Below are positions 1 through 13,070 of a stretch of 54,318 bases of DNA, piece after piece. Where the stretch lies: the NCBI GenBank assembly GCA_000320545.1, contig ADNK01002560.1, positions 1 to 54,318 on the forward strand, read 5' to 3'. How positions within the stretch are numbered: the first letter of the stretch is position 1; every line of letters begins with the position of its first letter. Made by a program: the position numbers and the translations under genes. The stretch is from Bigelowiella natans CCMP2755 (Eukaryota; Cercozoa; Chlorarachniophyceae). Below the pieces are notes generated by a model. That model saw only the letters and a list, made by a program, of their open reading frames with translations. It had not been told where the DNA came from and made no database searches.

Positions 1-56
1 GCTGCTGATGTGTGTGATATGCATTCATGCTTTTGGTGAGGGGCGATGAGAATATT

Positions 57-100
57 GCTTCTTCTTCTTCTTCTTCTTCTTCTTCTTCTTCTTTTTCTTT
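57..100. repeat. (CTT)n microsatellite
   Basis: An imperfect CTT run lies just downstream of the last exon recognised in the minus-strand Tudor/G-patch gene, probably in an intron of that gene. Confidence 0.9.
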
Positions 101-109
101 AGAGCGTAA

Positions 110-337
110 CGACTGAGCAACGGCCATCGCATTATTACAATATCTTCCTCCGTTAGTATTTTCTTCCCATCTGGCCCCGTATTGCGCTTATACTCCTCTG
201 CTTCGGCTCTAATCACACACACACACACGCACGCACGCACGCACGCACGCACGCACACACACGAATAAACAAGGAAATCGACGGCCACGTACTGCTGCTG
301 CTGCTTCTACTGCTACTATGCTAGAAGGCGTGAATGA

Positions 338-375
<38 letters not shown>

Positions 376-1082
376 TGCCTGAAACATTGTGATTGTTTTA
401 CAAAAAGTCTCACGTTACTGCTAAGTGTATTTTTTATGGTTGCGTAGCTCTGTCAATGAAGCAACTTCCACTCCAAGTATCCTCTCCCCCCCCCCCTTCC
501 CTCTCGTAGCTACCACAGTCGTCATCACCACCGCCATCACCTTAGCTTGAGTTGTTTGAGGGAAAAGCGTAAGTAGCGGGCAGATCGTTCGATAATCTGA
601 AGGTCATTAGGGAGGAGGAGGAGGGAAAGATGATTTTCGGGGAAACGAGCGGGTAAATAGTAATGGGCGCCATAATCCAACAGCATTCAACCTTGTCCGC
701 CTCTTTATATTCCTTTCTTGTCCGCATTATTTGCCGTAGCTTCTTCTTCATCAGCTATAATTGGGGAAGGACGTGTGTGGAGAGTAGGTATATGATGATG
801 ATGTTCTTCTCGTTGGCGGTGATGATGAGGATGATGATGATGATAATCCTCTTCTTATTAGACAATTTATAATGAACAGATTTATATCATATTATGTATA
901 TATATATATATATATATATTAAGACCAAGCAGGACGACGTGACACTTCACATGATAGCGTACAGTATGGCCACTTCCACTTCTACTATTAAAACGACGAA
1001 TACCCGTAATTTCCTGGCGTCCGCAACCTCCTCCATCATTGGATTACGACCAATAGCGCTTCTAAATGATTGTGAGAGTGAT

Positions 1083-1130
<48 letters not shown>

Positions 1131-2143
1131 GAAGAAAGATGATACACACAAGTGCGTAACATCGCTAATTTGCTAGTATTATCACATCACAGAAATCATC
1201 ATCACCGCAGCAATGCCATTGCTTTTGAATGCGTTCTTGGTAGGCCAAACTGCCACCTGATATATCATAGTGAGTGGAAGAATTAGCATCATTCACCCCT
1301 GGCGATTATCATCACCAATATCAGCGGCACCAAGAAGGAGGTCTTTTAACGCCAAAATATGCGACAACTAGCGCCACCATTTGGATTACTTTCAGTCCGA
1401 TTTCCTACTTCTACTACTTCGGATGGACGGAAGGGAGGCAACCTTTCATAGGCCTCTCGGTGCAGTTGAGCCAGTGACACATCAGATGATCGATTTCCGT
1501 ATTTATCGAGAAAGTTTTCCCACTTTTCCACCGCCTTTCGCTCATCCTTTATATTGCGCCAGCAGCAGCAGCAGCAGCACAAAGAAACATGTCGTTTGTG
1601 AAGGGAATAGTGCGGAGCTAACTAGGGATAAAAGGCTTGCTTTTCTGGCCTGCGCCGCTCCCCTCCCCCTCACGGATTCGTTTGACTTTTTGTACCTTCA
1701 AAGTGATAAGGGGGAACCCCTCTGCAAGCCGAAACTCCTGATGCCTATTGTGACAAGTAAAAGTACAAAGAAAATGACGAATGATGGATATCGATCACTA
1801 CTCTACACCATGTGTCTGATGTTGCTATTCTCCGCCCCTCCCCCCCCCCCCTCCTACTATTTACTTTCGATTCAAGGCATTCTTAGCTTGCTCGTGACTA
1901 TCAGATGTGTGATCAGAATCCAACGACGATACGCTATCTCGCCGCTCTTCTCTTCTTCGTGTAGTACGATGAAACCGTTGACTGCTCGGGCCATCATCAT
2001 CATCATCATCAGCGCCAGCTTGGGAGTCATCTCGATGGCCATCGTTGTACCCTAGACCTTCATATCTTGGCCGACGGCTGAGGGGCAAAATGTGAGTTGA
2101 AGGAATTAGTATCATTATAATTATAATTCATACTAGTAGTAGT

Positions 2144-2174
<31 letters not shown>

Positions 2175-5100
2175 TGTAGTAGTAGTAGTTGACATTTGTT
2201 GTCCAATGCCCTTCAAATCGTTGGCGCTTTCTAGTGGTGTGGATGAGTAGCAGACAGAGAGCATGACCCTCCGCTACAGTGCTCTCCCTTGCGCACCTAC
2301 CGTTGTTTGAGCAGTGCTTCAGCGAAGTCAAAGCTGGTTGTGGGGTGGGGGGCAGCAGCAGCAGCTTCACCTGCGAGACTCGGCACCTACGGGTGTGTTG
2401 CTTTTCAGATTGATAAAACAGTTTGTGCCGCATTAATAGTATGAATACGATATACAATTTTATAAAATTGCGTGTGTGGTAAACTTAACACAATGCCGCT
2501 TTGCTGTACCTGCTGCATATTCGCTTCATTCCTGGCGGTGCTGCTGTTGGTGCTCGCCGCCCCCCCTGTCCCAGGAGTCTCAAATTGATTCAGGACATCG
2601 GCAAAAGACGAGTGCATCTTCTGCTTCTTTCCCTTTGTAAATCCTGTCAATGCCCCATCAGACTCGACTCCCATAGATCGAAGCTCTTTGGCGGAAGGCA
2701 CGTTGTCCTTGTTCAAACCCCCGTTCCTGTGCCCTCTCCCCCCCCCCAAACGCGAGGAGGAGGACCGAGCGGCAACTACCCCATCATCCGAAGAAAAATC
2801 TTTGAGAAAGTCCTCGTCGCGAGGCTGTTTCTTCTGCTCGTGGTCATCGTCGTAGAAGTTGTCCGAAGCTGCTTGAAAGTCAAAGGCAGCTTCCTTCGCC
2901 AGTAGAATGGCTCTCTTCATCTCCTCTTCTGAGGCGTCATTCTTGAGAGCCGCCGTGGAATCATCATCATTGCTGCTCGAAACCATCATATTCATACCGT
3001 CATTTGCTGAGAGCTCCTTCACTGCTGCTGGGGTAGTTGCGCCTTCTTCGGCCTTGATCTTCGTCTTGGCGTGCATGTGTCTCGCCGTCGTTTCATGCAA
3101 ACTCTGCTGAGTGTGATAAAGGCCCGCACCAGCACTGCTGGTCCTTTCTGGCTCGATAGTATTCGGTTGGATGATGCTAGTTTCAAAAAAATACGGGGGG
3201 GGGGATGGAGGGGGGATGAAAACGGTACGCACGTGCATCATCACGATAGGAAGAACTGCTTTATTCCTCACCCAACTCCATTCGCTTCAAATAATATCGT
3301 GGGCACGGCTGTTGCTCCGCTTGTGCGTGATCCTCTTCTGTATCCGCCACTTCCAACAAAGTCCATCATCATCTCTGTTGATGATACGACTGCCATGCGG
3401 AATAATGCAAGCGAGAATTTAGTGAGGGGGGTGGGGGAGGGGGGGGGGGGGATTCTCTTTCAGCAAATCAAAGAAGCACACAATCTCAGAAAAGACGGCA
3501 TTAGCCATTCAGACACGCCATAGTTGTTACCTTTCGATTCTTTTGCCTCTCCGGCGTGTTGGTCTTCTTCAATTTCCGGTTGTACAGTGACAGCGTTATT
3601 ATTCGTGTACTCGCCCCCCCCCCGTCTCGTCGGTCTTGCGGGTAATTGGGTGGGCTCGTGTGCCTTATCGTCGTTATCGTAACTATCACCGTTGTCCCAT
3701 CTTGAGGGATGTAGGTCAGTAGTTGTTTAAATAGCAGCCAAAGAAGACAGAATCAGACCAAGCGACTGTCATCATCACATCATCATCGGTTTTGGTTGAC
3801 TAGTAACAGCACAGCTTCCCGTTGGAAGAAGAATATCAGCAACCAGTGTGGAGACGGGATGTATACTACTGATACTACTACCACCACCACCACCACCACC
3901 ATAACAACAACAACAAAGTGCTATTACTACTGATACCGCTGCTACTACTACTACTACTACTACTTCTTCTTCTTCTAGCCTACTATCACCCCATATTTCT
4001 GAGAATTTGGTAACCCGTATTAGAGCTCGGTATTGGAGTCGATATCTTTTGCAGGATCTTAATGAATGGGGAGCAGCAGCAGCAGAAAAGATCATCAAGG
4101 CACTGCGAACATGTATGCTTACTAAAGATGGTGGTGAGGATGATGATGGTGATGACGATGAAGATGAGGAGAAGAACAATATAGAGCATTCTGCTCAGTG
4201 AATATATATTACTTTTGAGTGAAACTCATCTTGATCCGGCAGCCAATTCAGCATCCGTTTGGCCTTCATCTTTTTCACCTGACTATGCGTTTTCTTGGGA
4301 GCAGTAGAGGCAGATTGCCCTGACGATGGTGGTGATGATGATCGCGACGCTACTACCATACGATTGGGATTGGGTGTGCGATGAGAAGCATCATCCTCAT
4401 CCTCCTCCTCATCATCATCATCACAATCATTACCCTTCACATCTCGTAGAAGGTCATAATTAATGCTCAGGGGCGCTTGGGAACTCTTTTGCTTGTGGTG
4501 GCGCTGTTGGTGTAGTGATTGTCTCGTTGTCCTGGTGAAATCTCCTCCTACCCCCTCTTTGATCCTCTGCCTTTCTCCTGAGTAGTCCTTCGTCTTCTTC
4601 TTTTTCTGTGAAGGGAGCGAATTCAGTACGCTTTTGCCCTTTTTTTAAGCAAGCGATACGAGGACTATGGCTGAAGTACTTACATTGCTCTTGGAGGAGG
4701 AGGATGGAATTTTACATAAATCGTTGATGTGTATTCGTTCCTTTGGGTTATTCGTTGTGGTGTGGGAGGAGGTAGAAAGGATGGTGAAGATGGCAAAGAT
4801 GATGATGATGATGATAACGATAATAATGATTTTGAAACACAATTAGAGATATTATTCCCTGAGGTAGTCAAAGAGTTTCAGGCAAAAAAAGACCTTGTTA
4901 TCACCATCATCATCATCATCATCATCGTCGTCGTCATCATACCTTGTGGTTGTCCCACGCAGGGAAGCGCACACGATAATACTTGTTTTTAACGACAACT
5001 GCATCCACCACTGCTTTGTAATACCTAGTTTATTCTAATGATGAGGCTGTGTGATGACACTGCTGCTGCTGCTGATAAGCACTACGTGCAATACTATTGG

Positions 5101-5455
5101 TGCGTAATTTGCGGTTGATATTAATGGCAGCATTGCGCAGATGTTAACTTACTCATTGTCCCCCGGATATCGTGCGAAAACCTGAGGATATGTGAGGAAG
5201 GATCGGAGAGAAATGTTACGCTGCTATGTGCTAGTTGCAGGGATCATTGCGGCACTACTGCTGACCCATTCTCCTGGGCTGAATGCTCCAACTCTGGAAT
5301 CGTCAGTATAATCACCATGAGAGTCGCTACCTGACGAGTGTGGCAAATACTTGTTCTTAGAAGCACGTACAACAAGTAAACAATACGAATGGAGAGGGAA
5401 TAAAGAGGGAGGGGGGGGGGGGGCATTATTAGACATGAAATAGATGCAAAGAGGC

Positions 5456-5486
<31 letters not shown>

Positions 5487-6542
5487 TTCCATGCAAACCC
5501 TACGCATAGATAAACGTCTCCAATATTTGTTTCCCTTTTCCTCCTCCTTCTCCTCCTCCCCCCCCCCTCTGAACGACTACTTTGATGGTAGTAATTCCTG
5601 CTGTCGTCGTCGTCTCCATTATCCTCGACTCCGCTGGCTTGATCTTGATGATGACTATGTTCTCCCTTACTGCTTCTACTGCTACAGTCTTCTTCTGCAA
5701 GGCTACTCCTGTTGTCACAGCTACAACTCCAACTATCACTTTCACGCTCCTCTTCGTCACTGTCGCTCCTACTGTTGCGGCGGCTGCTAAATAACCGATC
5801 ATCCCCCCCCTCTAATTTGTGGTTATGGCCCAGATCTTCTTCGTCAGATATCACCTCAGGCGTGCTACACACTTGCTTTGCGACATCCTTTTGCTTCCGA
5901 TTCTTCTTTTTCTTCTTCTTCTTCTTCTTCTTCTTCTTCCTCCTCCTCCTCCTATTCTTCTCCTCCTCCTCCTCCTCCCCCTTCAAAGACTGGAATTAGA
6001 AATGCAAAAATCAATACCCTCGTGCCATCGAAGCAAACACTATTTTATGTGACTTAATTATCCATATAATCCAAATATATGTGCGTCGGAGATTTTGAAA
6101 ACGAAAGGAAATAAATCAGTGGAAAGGAGAGACTGCTCTGTGGGAAGAGTCGAGGAGGGAGACAACAAAGAGAGGATGCGGTTGTTGCGGTGGTTATGGT
6201 GAGCGGTAGCAGTAGCAGCTGAAGGAGAGAGGGGACTAGTCGTAATGATATAGTCTTATATTACGTTTCAAATTTGGTCAGTTATTCTAGTGCTGTAAAT
6301 GGAGAACTAACCTTCATAGTAGTAGAAGTGAATTTCTCCCTTTTCCTCTCGATGTTTCCTCCTCCGCCTCCTCCTCTTCCTCCTCCCCCTCTGAGTCGGT
6401 TGGCTGATGCATGGACAACACACAAGCGATTTCTACAGTAGTAGCTTTCGTAACTACCATAGATGCTACACAGGCACAGAGGCCACAGCATCAGCGTCAT
6501 CACCGTGAGCACCAAGAGCCTATTTGTCTGCGAAGTACCCAT
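110..6542 (-). CDS. Tudor + G-patch domain protein with secretory-type N-terminus, multi-exon, 3' part runs off the window
   Basis: I see a start at 6542 and a 77-codon first exon (6312-6542) with a strong hydrophobic signal (LLVLTVMTLMLWPLCLC), then a Tyr/Ser/Arg stretch and a Gly-rich tract. The next exon (about 5500-5990) is Lys/Arg/Glu/Ser rich. A Tudor domain is then assembled from exons near 5290, 5190, 5000 and 4700: FSPGEW-VFARYPGDNE-YYKAVVDAVVVKNKYYRVRF-PAWDNHK-ERIHINDLCKIP; phases agree at most of these junctions. Exon 4213-4638 is polar. Exon about 3990-4045 gives the first half of a G-patch (SSNTGYQILRNMG), and 3531-3663 gives its tail (GTRAHPITRKTDETGGG); the central W-x-G-x-GLG part was not found. 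Low-complexity exons near 2520-3110, 2310-2370, 1870-2080, 1400-1540, 1030-1060, 690-750 and 110-210 keep frame on this strand. Tudor plus G-patch recalls ZGPAT-type RNA factors, but no CCCH finger is seen. Assigning the leader exon to this gene is inference from phase and order. Confidence 0.66.
1087..1127. repeat. (TA)n microsatellite in intron
   Basis: An uninterrupted TA run sits immediately upstream, on the minus strand, of the short exon encoding SAIGRNPMMEEVADARKLR (about 1012-1060). Similar TA runs lie at about 342-373 and 897-920. Confidence 0.95.
2132..2189. repeat. (AGT)n microsatellite in intron
   Basis: A nearly pure AGT run lies between two minus-strand exons of the Tudor/G-patch gene (about 2310-2370 and 1870-2080). 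Confidence 0.92.
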
Positions 6543-7230
6543 TTGCGAACGGTTTAGACGCCGTGAAATGTACGAGATGATGCACTTAACAGAATTGCAC
6601 AAAGCATATTCTACGTTCTCATTGTAGCCCGCAGAACTAGCCTTCCTGATCCTGTGCTGGCTTGCAGGTCGGGGCAATGCGTCCAAGATCCGCATCAACA
6701 GCCATCATCGGGGTGCGACGCCACATCAGCTACAGCACAGCAGCAGCCGAACCTAAGAGATGAAAACGAAGAACAGCAACGTCAAACATCCAATATTACT
6801 GCGACAAGGCCTTCTTCACCGACATCAGTGTCCCCTTTATTCCATGAAAAACATGAAACGAGATAGCCTTGCCCAGTGAGGGGGTCGGGTAATTGCAGGC
6901 ACCCCAGCCAGCGTTGTCGCAAGCAGCTGCTCTACGCATGCTCGTAGGCCATTATCTTCCATTTTCCGACAAATATTATTGTCGCTCTACTGAAGAACGC
7001 CTCGTTAATTTACTATTCCTGCGATCCTAGCGTGCTCATGGAATATTGCAAGCTGGAAAATATTCCAAAGGATCATGGCGTTTAATTCCTGCGACATGGA
7101 AATCGGTGACACTCGATGGAATATTGCCCTGCGTTTGCTTCGAGAGCCGTCGCCTTCATTCTCACAAATCCATCACCCATAATCATCCCTCCCCTCATCC
7201 AGCACTTCTGGTCTTTGCACTCAAGGAGGA
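6543..7230. promoter_or_regulatory. Divergent intergenic region (Tudor/G-patch and TauE-family starts)
   Basis: This 688-base interval separates two divergent starts and should hold both promoters. I see no clear TATA box, conserved palindrome or RNA gene. Open frames cross it on both strands, but none shows a recognisable protein or splice continuity with the flanking genes. Confidence 0.5.
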
Positions 7231-8427
7231 ATGTGGGCGCATCTGCTTTCCCTCGCGTCGTTCTTTGCCACCGTGATGCCGAAGCTGATTGCGGCAGTTC
7301 TGCTGCCCCCCCTTGCAAGCAAGGTAAACTAAATGAAGTGTACCTTCGAAAAAGCCAATTTAACTGGAAGTCGTTTGATTGCTGCCATTATAACAGGAGA
7401 CAATCACAGTAGCTCTCGCGTTCTTGACAGTCTTCATTGCCAGTGGAGTAGGAGTTGGGGGTGGCGGCATTTTGGTGCCCCTTTACACGCTAGGTAGAAA
7501 ATACACTATAAGTAGAGCATCGTAACAAGCTTCATGACAGCAGCAACAACACTTCCCTCCCCCCCTTAGTGCTGGGTGTCGGACGAGCTGCAGTTCCTCT
7601 ATCAAATGCGACAATATTTGGAGCGAGGTCAAACCCATCCAGAAAAATTATGCACGATTGATTAGATGATAGCGGTCTTCTTCCTCCTCCTCCTCCCTTG
7701 TATACTACTTACTACATCAGCATTGTGAATCTGGTACTCTATGGCCGGGAAAGACATCCAATCGCCCAGAGGCCTTTGGTGGATTGGGATCTCATTTTAG
7801 GTGTCGGCAATGCAGTGTTTTATTGGCAATGAGGAAGATCATAAATCACAGTTCTGTAACCCTGTTGTTCTGAATAGCAATCTGGGTGTTATGATGATGA
7901 TGATGAGGCATTTCTCTCAGCAATGGAGCCTATGACTATCGTGGGTGCTCTTGTGGGGTCCTATCTGAATAAAGTCTTGCCATCGTGGTTCACTTCGATT
8001 TGCCTCACTACGGTAGTAATGATGATCATTTAGAAGAATACGACAGACCGACTCATATCCATGAAATTCTCGCTCAGGTGTTAACGCTTACTACTTACCG
8101 GATGATCGCCAAAGCTAATAAGGTTGGTTATAATAGGAGTTTGTGGAGGGGGGGGATCAGGAGCGTGCTATTTCACGTGAATTGCATGTGTTTTTGTGCG
8201 CGTGTATAAGACATAATTGTTTTTGAGGTGCTGCTGCTGATATGAAACACAGGTCCATTCCCGTGAGCTACAGTCTCTCAAAGCGGCAGTACGTGCTAAT
8301 GCTGAAAATCAGGTGGGAAGAAATTTGTACAATAAATAACTCAGTTTTATCTTCGAGTTGGTACGTGCGATGTGGCATCTTCATTCAGCACCGTTTGTTT
8401 TTCATCATCCCCATCACCATCACCATC

Positions 8428-8459
<32 letters not shown>

Positions 8460-8542
8460 TATCTACGGCAAGTATTAACTGTACCCCCATTTTTATCAGT
8501 ATGGATCGTTCAATAATCTCAGGAAATCAGCAGTATGCTTCC

Positions 8543-8582
<40 letters not shown>

Positions 8583-8970
8583 TGTTTCCATTCTCTTTCT
8601 CACATTGGGTTACTTCTTCTGTCTAGCAACGATAAAATACAAACCTTTCGAAAAATACCGCAGAGTACACACACACGCACCCACACACACACACACCATC
8701 ACAGGTATGCGCGTATGATGATAGATTTACTCATCATGATACAGAGCTATTTGCTATGTTTGCGTGCATGCGTGTGTATGCGAAATCATCAACTCCAGGA
8801 TGAAATAGAGGGCTGGCGTGAGGAGAAAGTCATAGTGGGAGGGGGGGGGGGGGGCACAAGGGATGCAGTAACAGCCACCAGCACCTACCACGAGAGGGGG
8901 GGCGGTCCATCAACAGTCCCACCAGGCTTGAGTCGGAAAGCTAGCTCACTTAGTAAGTTTTGTTATTATG

Positions 8971-9003
<33 letters not shown>

Positions 9004-9474
9004 ATAAATGCAAGGATTCCTGGTGATATGAAAAACGCAAGATCGCTAAATTGATGTGATGCTCTCTTCCAAATAATGTGCACAGGTATTAGTGAGGCCA
9101 CAACCTTCATCTCTAGCCACCGAATGGTAGTAGTAGTAGTAGTAGTAGTAAGTAGTAGTACCGACAATAAGTACGCATGTGATGTTTGGCTGCAAGGTGT
9201 TATCCGATGATATCTTCAGTGCCAATAAATAATATACTCTTACTATGGTCGTTTGTTGATGTCTCCACTGTAATCATCAGGATCAAATTTTGCAGGATGA
9301 TGATGAAACAGACATATATGCGATGAACGTACGACCCTCCCCCCCCCCTCCCCCACCATAGCTTTCCAAAAAGAGCTATAGATACAAAACCAACGCAATG
9401 ATTAATATGTTACAATGAAAGTTGTCGTCTTTCGGAGAATGCTTTTGTGGGTTTTGACTGTTGGTGTTGGCCAT

Positions 9475-9545
<71 letters not shown>

Positions 9546-9657
9546 GGGGGAAGCGATTTTTCTTCACCTTACACGCTATAGGCTCTCGCAATAATATACA
9601 AAACAAGCCCACCCAAATCGACCCTACCCAAAATGTACACCGCCCCCTCCCCCCCTC

Positions 9658-9704
<47 letters not shown>

Positions 9705-9781
9705 ATCCCGCACAAGTGTTACTAATACTCAAACGTTTCAATGTGGTAGTCTACTACTACTACCACAACAACAACAACAAC

Positions 9782-9812
<31 letters not shown>

Positions 9813-9964
9813 GCTAATACAACTACTACCTCTAGCGACTCCGAAGCAATGATAGTGAATCCGGCAGTGCTAATGCTGCTGCTGCTGCTGCTGCTACCGG
9901 TACTCCTGCATCCTCTGCCGATCTTCAATCTCTCAACGAGGTAGACACAATAGACACGTAATAT

Positions 9965-10005
<41 letters not shown>

Positions 10006-11871
10006 AGATTATGCATGCTTTCAATAGTATTTATATTTATATTTCTAAATGTAAACTATGTTCTCAGTTGGAAAGCATTCAAAAATCTGAAGCAAGAAGC
10101 ATTCAAACCGAGAAGATCTTCGGGATTGCGGCCATTTTTGTTGCTGTGATGGGTATTATTATTATTATTACTGTTATTATTATTACCACTATTATTGTTA
10201 GTATATCTCAGAAATTACACGATTTCTATTCGTGATGACAACCTCCACCCTCCTCCTCCTCATCATCATCATCATTTCATGCTGTATTCCTACAAAATTA
10301 CCAGCGGTGACGATATTGAAGGGAGGCAAGGACGGGTCCCCAGTCGGTATCATTTGCGGCTCTGCAAGTAAACACCACCCCCACACTCAAAAAACACTAA
10401 TTGACGCCGTTTGCTACTACATACATAAGTATAAATAATATGCTTGTGCTCTCCTGCAATGCCCTCCCTGTTACTACTATTACTACTACTACTACTAAGA
10501 TAAAATACGTGATTATCACTATGCTGTCATCACACAATATATATTGATCAGCTTACTGGCTAGTTACTGCGGCTACAATACCAATCACCCTTGGCGCATC
10601 TTTAGCTGTCAGGTGAGAAAGATGATATAACAGATAATACACGCGCTGAAAATAATAGTGAATCATATCTCTTTCTCTCTCCCTCCCTCCCTCCCTCCCC
10701 CCCCCTCCTCTCAAAAGGCACCACCTTATTCGGTTGGGGTCTCGGAAGGAAGCTGTCGGCTACGAATACATAAAGGTGATGGCTCTGGTGCGCTCATGCT
10801 GGTGATTTGCTGATAAGGATGATGGAAGGAAAAACAGATGGGGGGAGGGGGGGGGTGGGGGGGCACTCGCATGATGAAGTGACCGACGTACGAAAGGATA
10901 TTTATCTTTCAAAAGTACTGCAGCTTCCACACAGTTGATCGATCGATAAATCGTGGACAACAAGAAGAAGAAGAAGAAGAAGCAACCCCATCATCGTATC
11001 ATATCGTATCTTCTTATCGTACAATAGGGAGACGTGCGTTGGGATGAATGGACCACCATCAAATACCCTAGCATCTGTGCTGTCGCAGGTGTCTTTTCTT
11101 GCAAATTTGTTTTCCCCCCCCTCTTGTGGTATCATCATCATCATCATCATCAAGTAGCTGCTTTTGGGTGCGCTCCATAGTGGTGAAAGTTGTTACAAAA
11201 CAAAACAAAAAAGAATTACGCGCGTTTTTCCTCCCAATCATCGCCTTAGATTGCGCTCTTGTTGCGCTCTCCCTCCCCCTTTGTTCTCACATCATCATCC
11301 TCCTCCCCATCTTCCTCTAAGGCCTATTTGCTGGGATGTTCGGTATTGGCGGAGGAATCGTTAAAGGCACACAGCTTGAGAAGAAGAAGAAGAAGAAGAT
11401 GATGATGATGATGATGATGACAATAAACGATAATAGCATGAATTAATATGTTAGATTGGGGGCAAATGGTTACATATAGAGAGAGATGTATGGTGTGTGT
11501 CCAAACCTGTATATCTCTCCTCCCCTCCCCTCCCCTCAACCCCTCCCCCGCCACCCCCCACCTTATCTCATTGCGGCTCTACGAAAAGGACCGTTGATGG
11601 TGGAAATGGGGATCTTGCCAGAGGTGACGTTGCGAAGAACAACTTTGATATATTTCTCAAACAAACAGCATAGCATTGTAAACGACAGTAGTAGTAGCAG
11701 CATGTAGCAGCACTTCCGTTGGGAGAGCTTGCTTACATGCACGCGTGTAGGGTATTCTCCGACCTGATGATGATATATGATAAAGCAACCACACCTACTA
11801 CAGCGTATCTTCCTCTTGCCGTCGATGTCACCATTTGTCACAATCTATCTCCTCTAAGTGCTGCTGCTATT

Positions 11872-11906
<35 letters not shown>

Positions 11907-12100
11907 TCAGGTAGCGGTGGCGACGTCATCTACCATGATCTTCTTCACAACGGGAGCCGCAACGATCTCCTTCCTGGTGGTTTTATAGCCATAAAGGCGC
12001 GAAGATGTTCTTCAAGAAAAATAGAAGAGAGGGGGCTGTGGGGGGGGGTTGTAGCTTGCTCGATACAACTGCTAAAGAAAATGCCGATAAGCAAATGTAA

Positions 12101-12136
<36 letters not shown>

Positions 12137-12245
12137 TCAGGTGTTTGGTAGTCTCCCGTTAGCTCATGGTGCAGCTTTTTTCAGCGTGGGTTTGGCAGGT
12201 GCGTGTTTGTTTCTCTTTGTGTCGCTGTTGTTGTTGGTTGTGTGT

Positions 12246-12284
<39 letters not shown>

Positions 12285-12955
12285 TGTGTTCGATTATGAT
12301 GATGACCTGAAGCATCTATACCATCGAAAGAAATGGTTGAAACGTCGTCCAACTGCGATTATTTTTGGAGGAAAATAATACATGTTTGCCGACAACCAAC
12401 CACAGCGGCGTTGATGGGGCAAATGGTGCTGCGAAACGTGATCAAGCAGCTGGAGAGACCGTAGGAAAACACATCATCGAGCAAACACCATATCAATATT
12501 TTATAGCAATGAATAATCGTAAAGATTAGAATAATGATACACGTGTTGCGAAATGGGAGGCGTGTACTCGTTTACGGCTACAGCTGCTGAAACAACCCGC
12601 CATTCTCCCCAGACAGAATAGCATAGCTCTATGGATGTGATAAGCGTTTGTGCGTGGGGGTTTCGATTCACGATGTGTCTTTTTGGGGTGTGTGCGGCTT
12701 TACGTGTGACGATGATCTTTGCAGGTCGTGTATCATCTATGGAATCGGGCTTATTCTTGGTTTCAGTGCGGTATCTAAAAACATAAAATTCACCGCACGG
12801 CTGTTAGAAACTTGCATGGGTGGAAGAGGAAGGGGAGAGTTCCTTTCGCTGCTGCAACCATCCCCCCCTCCCAGGGAAATACATGAAAGAGCGGCGGGCA
12901 CTGCCTTTAAATGCTTTATTTGACAATTTCTCCTCTGCTGCCTACTACATATATA

Positions 12956-12990
<35 letters not shown>

Positions 12991-13070
12991 TGACGCCTCT
13001 TCAGATCATGATGACGTGGTCCTCCATCGTGTCTATTATGGATGGCGCTGGGGCACATAGCGTCTGTTAA
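7231..13070 (+). CDS. TauE/SafE-family membrane transporter (plant-type sulfite exporter-like)
   Basis: This is a multi-pass plasma- or organelle-membrane permease of the TauE/SafE family (PF01925), whose characterised members move sulfite, sulfoacetate or related organic anions. The start at 7231 begins a hydrophobic leader (MWAHLLSLASFFATV), and the exon splices in phase at about 7324/7399 to the first family repeat (GVGVGGGGILVPLYTL). Later exons give VLGVGRAAVPLSNATIFGA, IVNLVLYGRERHPI, MEPMTIVGALVGSYLNK and VLTLTTYRMIAKANK. A long cytosolic loop follows (about 8260-9340; LQSLKAAVRANAENQ, PSTVPPGLSRKASSLS), then LKGGKDGSPVGIICGSA, YWLVTAATIPITLGA, the second repeat (GMFGIGGGIVKGPLM, MGILPEVT), VAVATSSTMIFFTTGAA, FGSLPLAHGAAFFSVGLAG, ALMGQMVLRNVIKQLERP and IIYGIGLILGFSA. 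The last exon (about 13004-13070) is IMMTWSSIVSIMDGAGAHSV. The order and both Gly-rich repeats match plant and protist members. Substrate is unknown. Introns are full of microsatellites. Confidence 0.86.
9477..9550. repeat. (GA)n followed by a poly-G run
   Basis: A long GA run with one interruption ends in about 13 consecutive G residues, within an intron of the TauE-family gene. A (CA)n run follows at about 9659-9699 and a (CTA)n run at about 9781-9811. Confidence 0.95.
9967..10003. repeat. (AT)n microsatellite in intron
   Basis: A pure AT run upstream of the exon encoding LESIQKSEARSIQTEKIFGI (about 10070-10150). Confidence 0.95.
11875..11907. repeat. (ATC)n microsatellite in intron
   Basis: An ATC run ends about six bases before a splice acceptor (ttcag) that opens the exon VAVATSSTMIFFTTGAA of the TauE-family gene. 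Confidence 0.93.
12102..12281. repeat. Two (GT)n runs flanking a short exon
   Basis: GT runs at about 12102-12134 and 12249-12281 flank the exon encoding FGSLPLAHGAAFFSVGLAG. A third run lies at about 12957-12987, shortly before the last exon. Confidence 0.93.

Noticed and set aside
2501-2905. Plus-strand open frames opposite the low-complexity exon of the Tudor/G-patch gene
   Set aside because: The minus strand shows acidic/Ser-rich coding with in-phase splice sites on both sides; the plus frames look like mirror reading.
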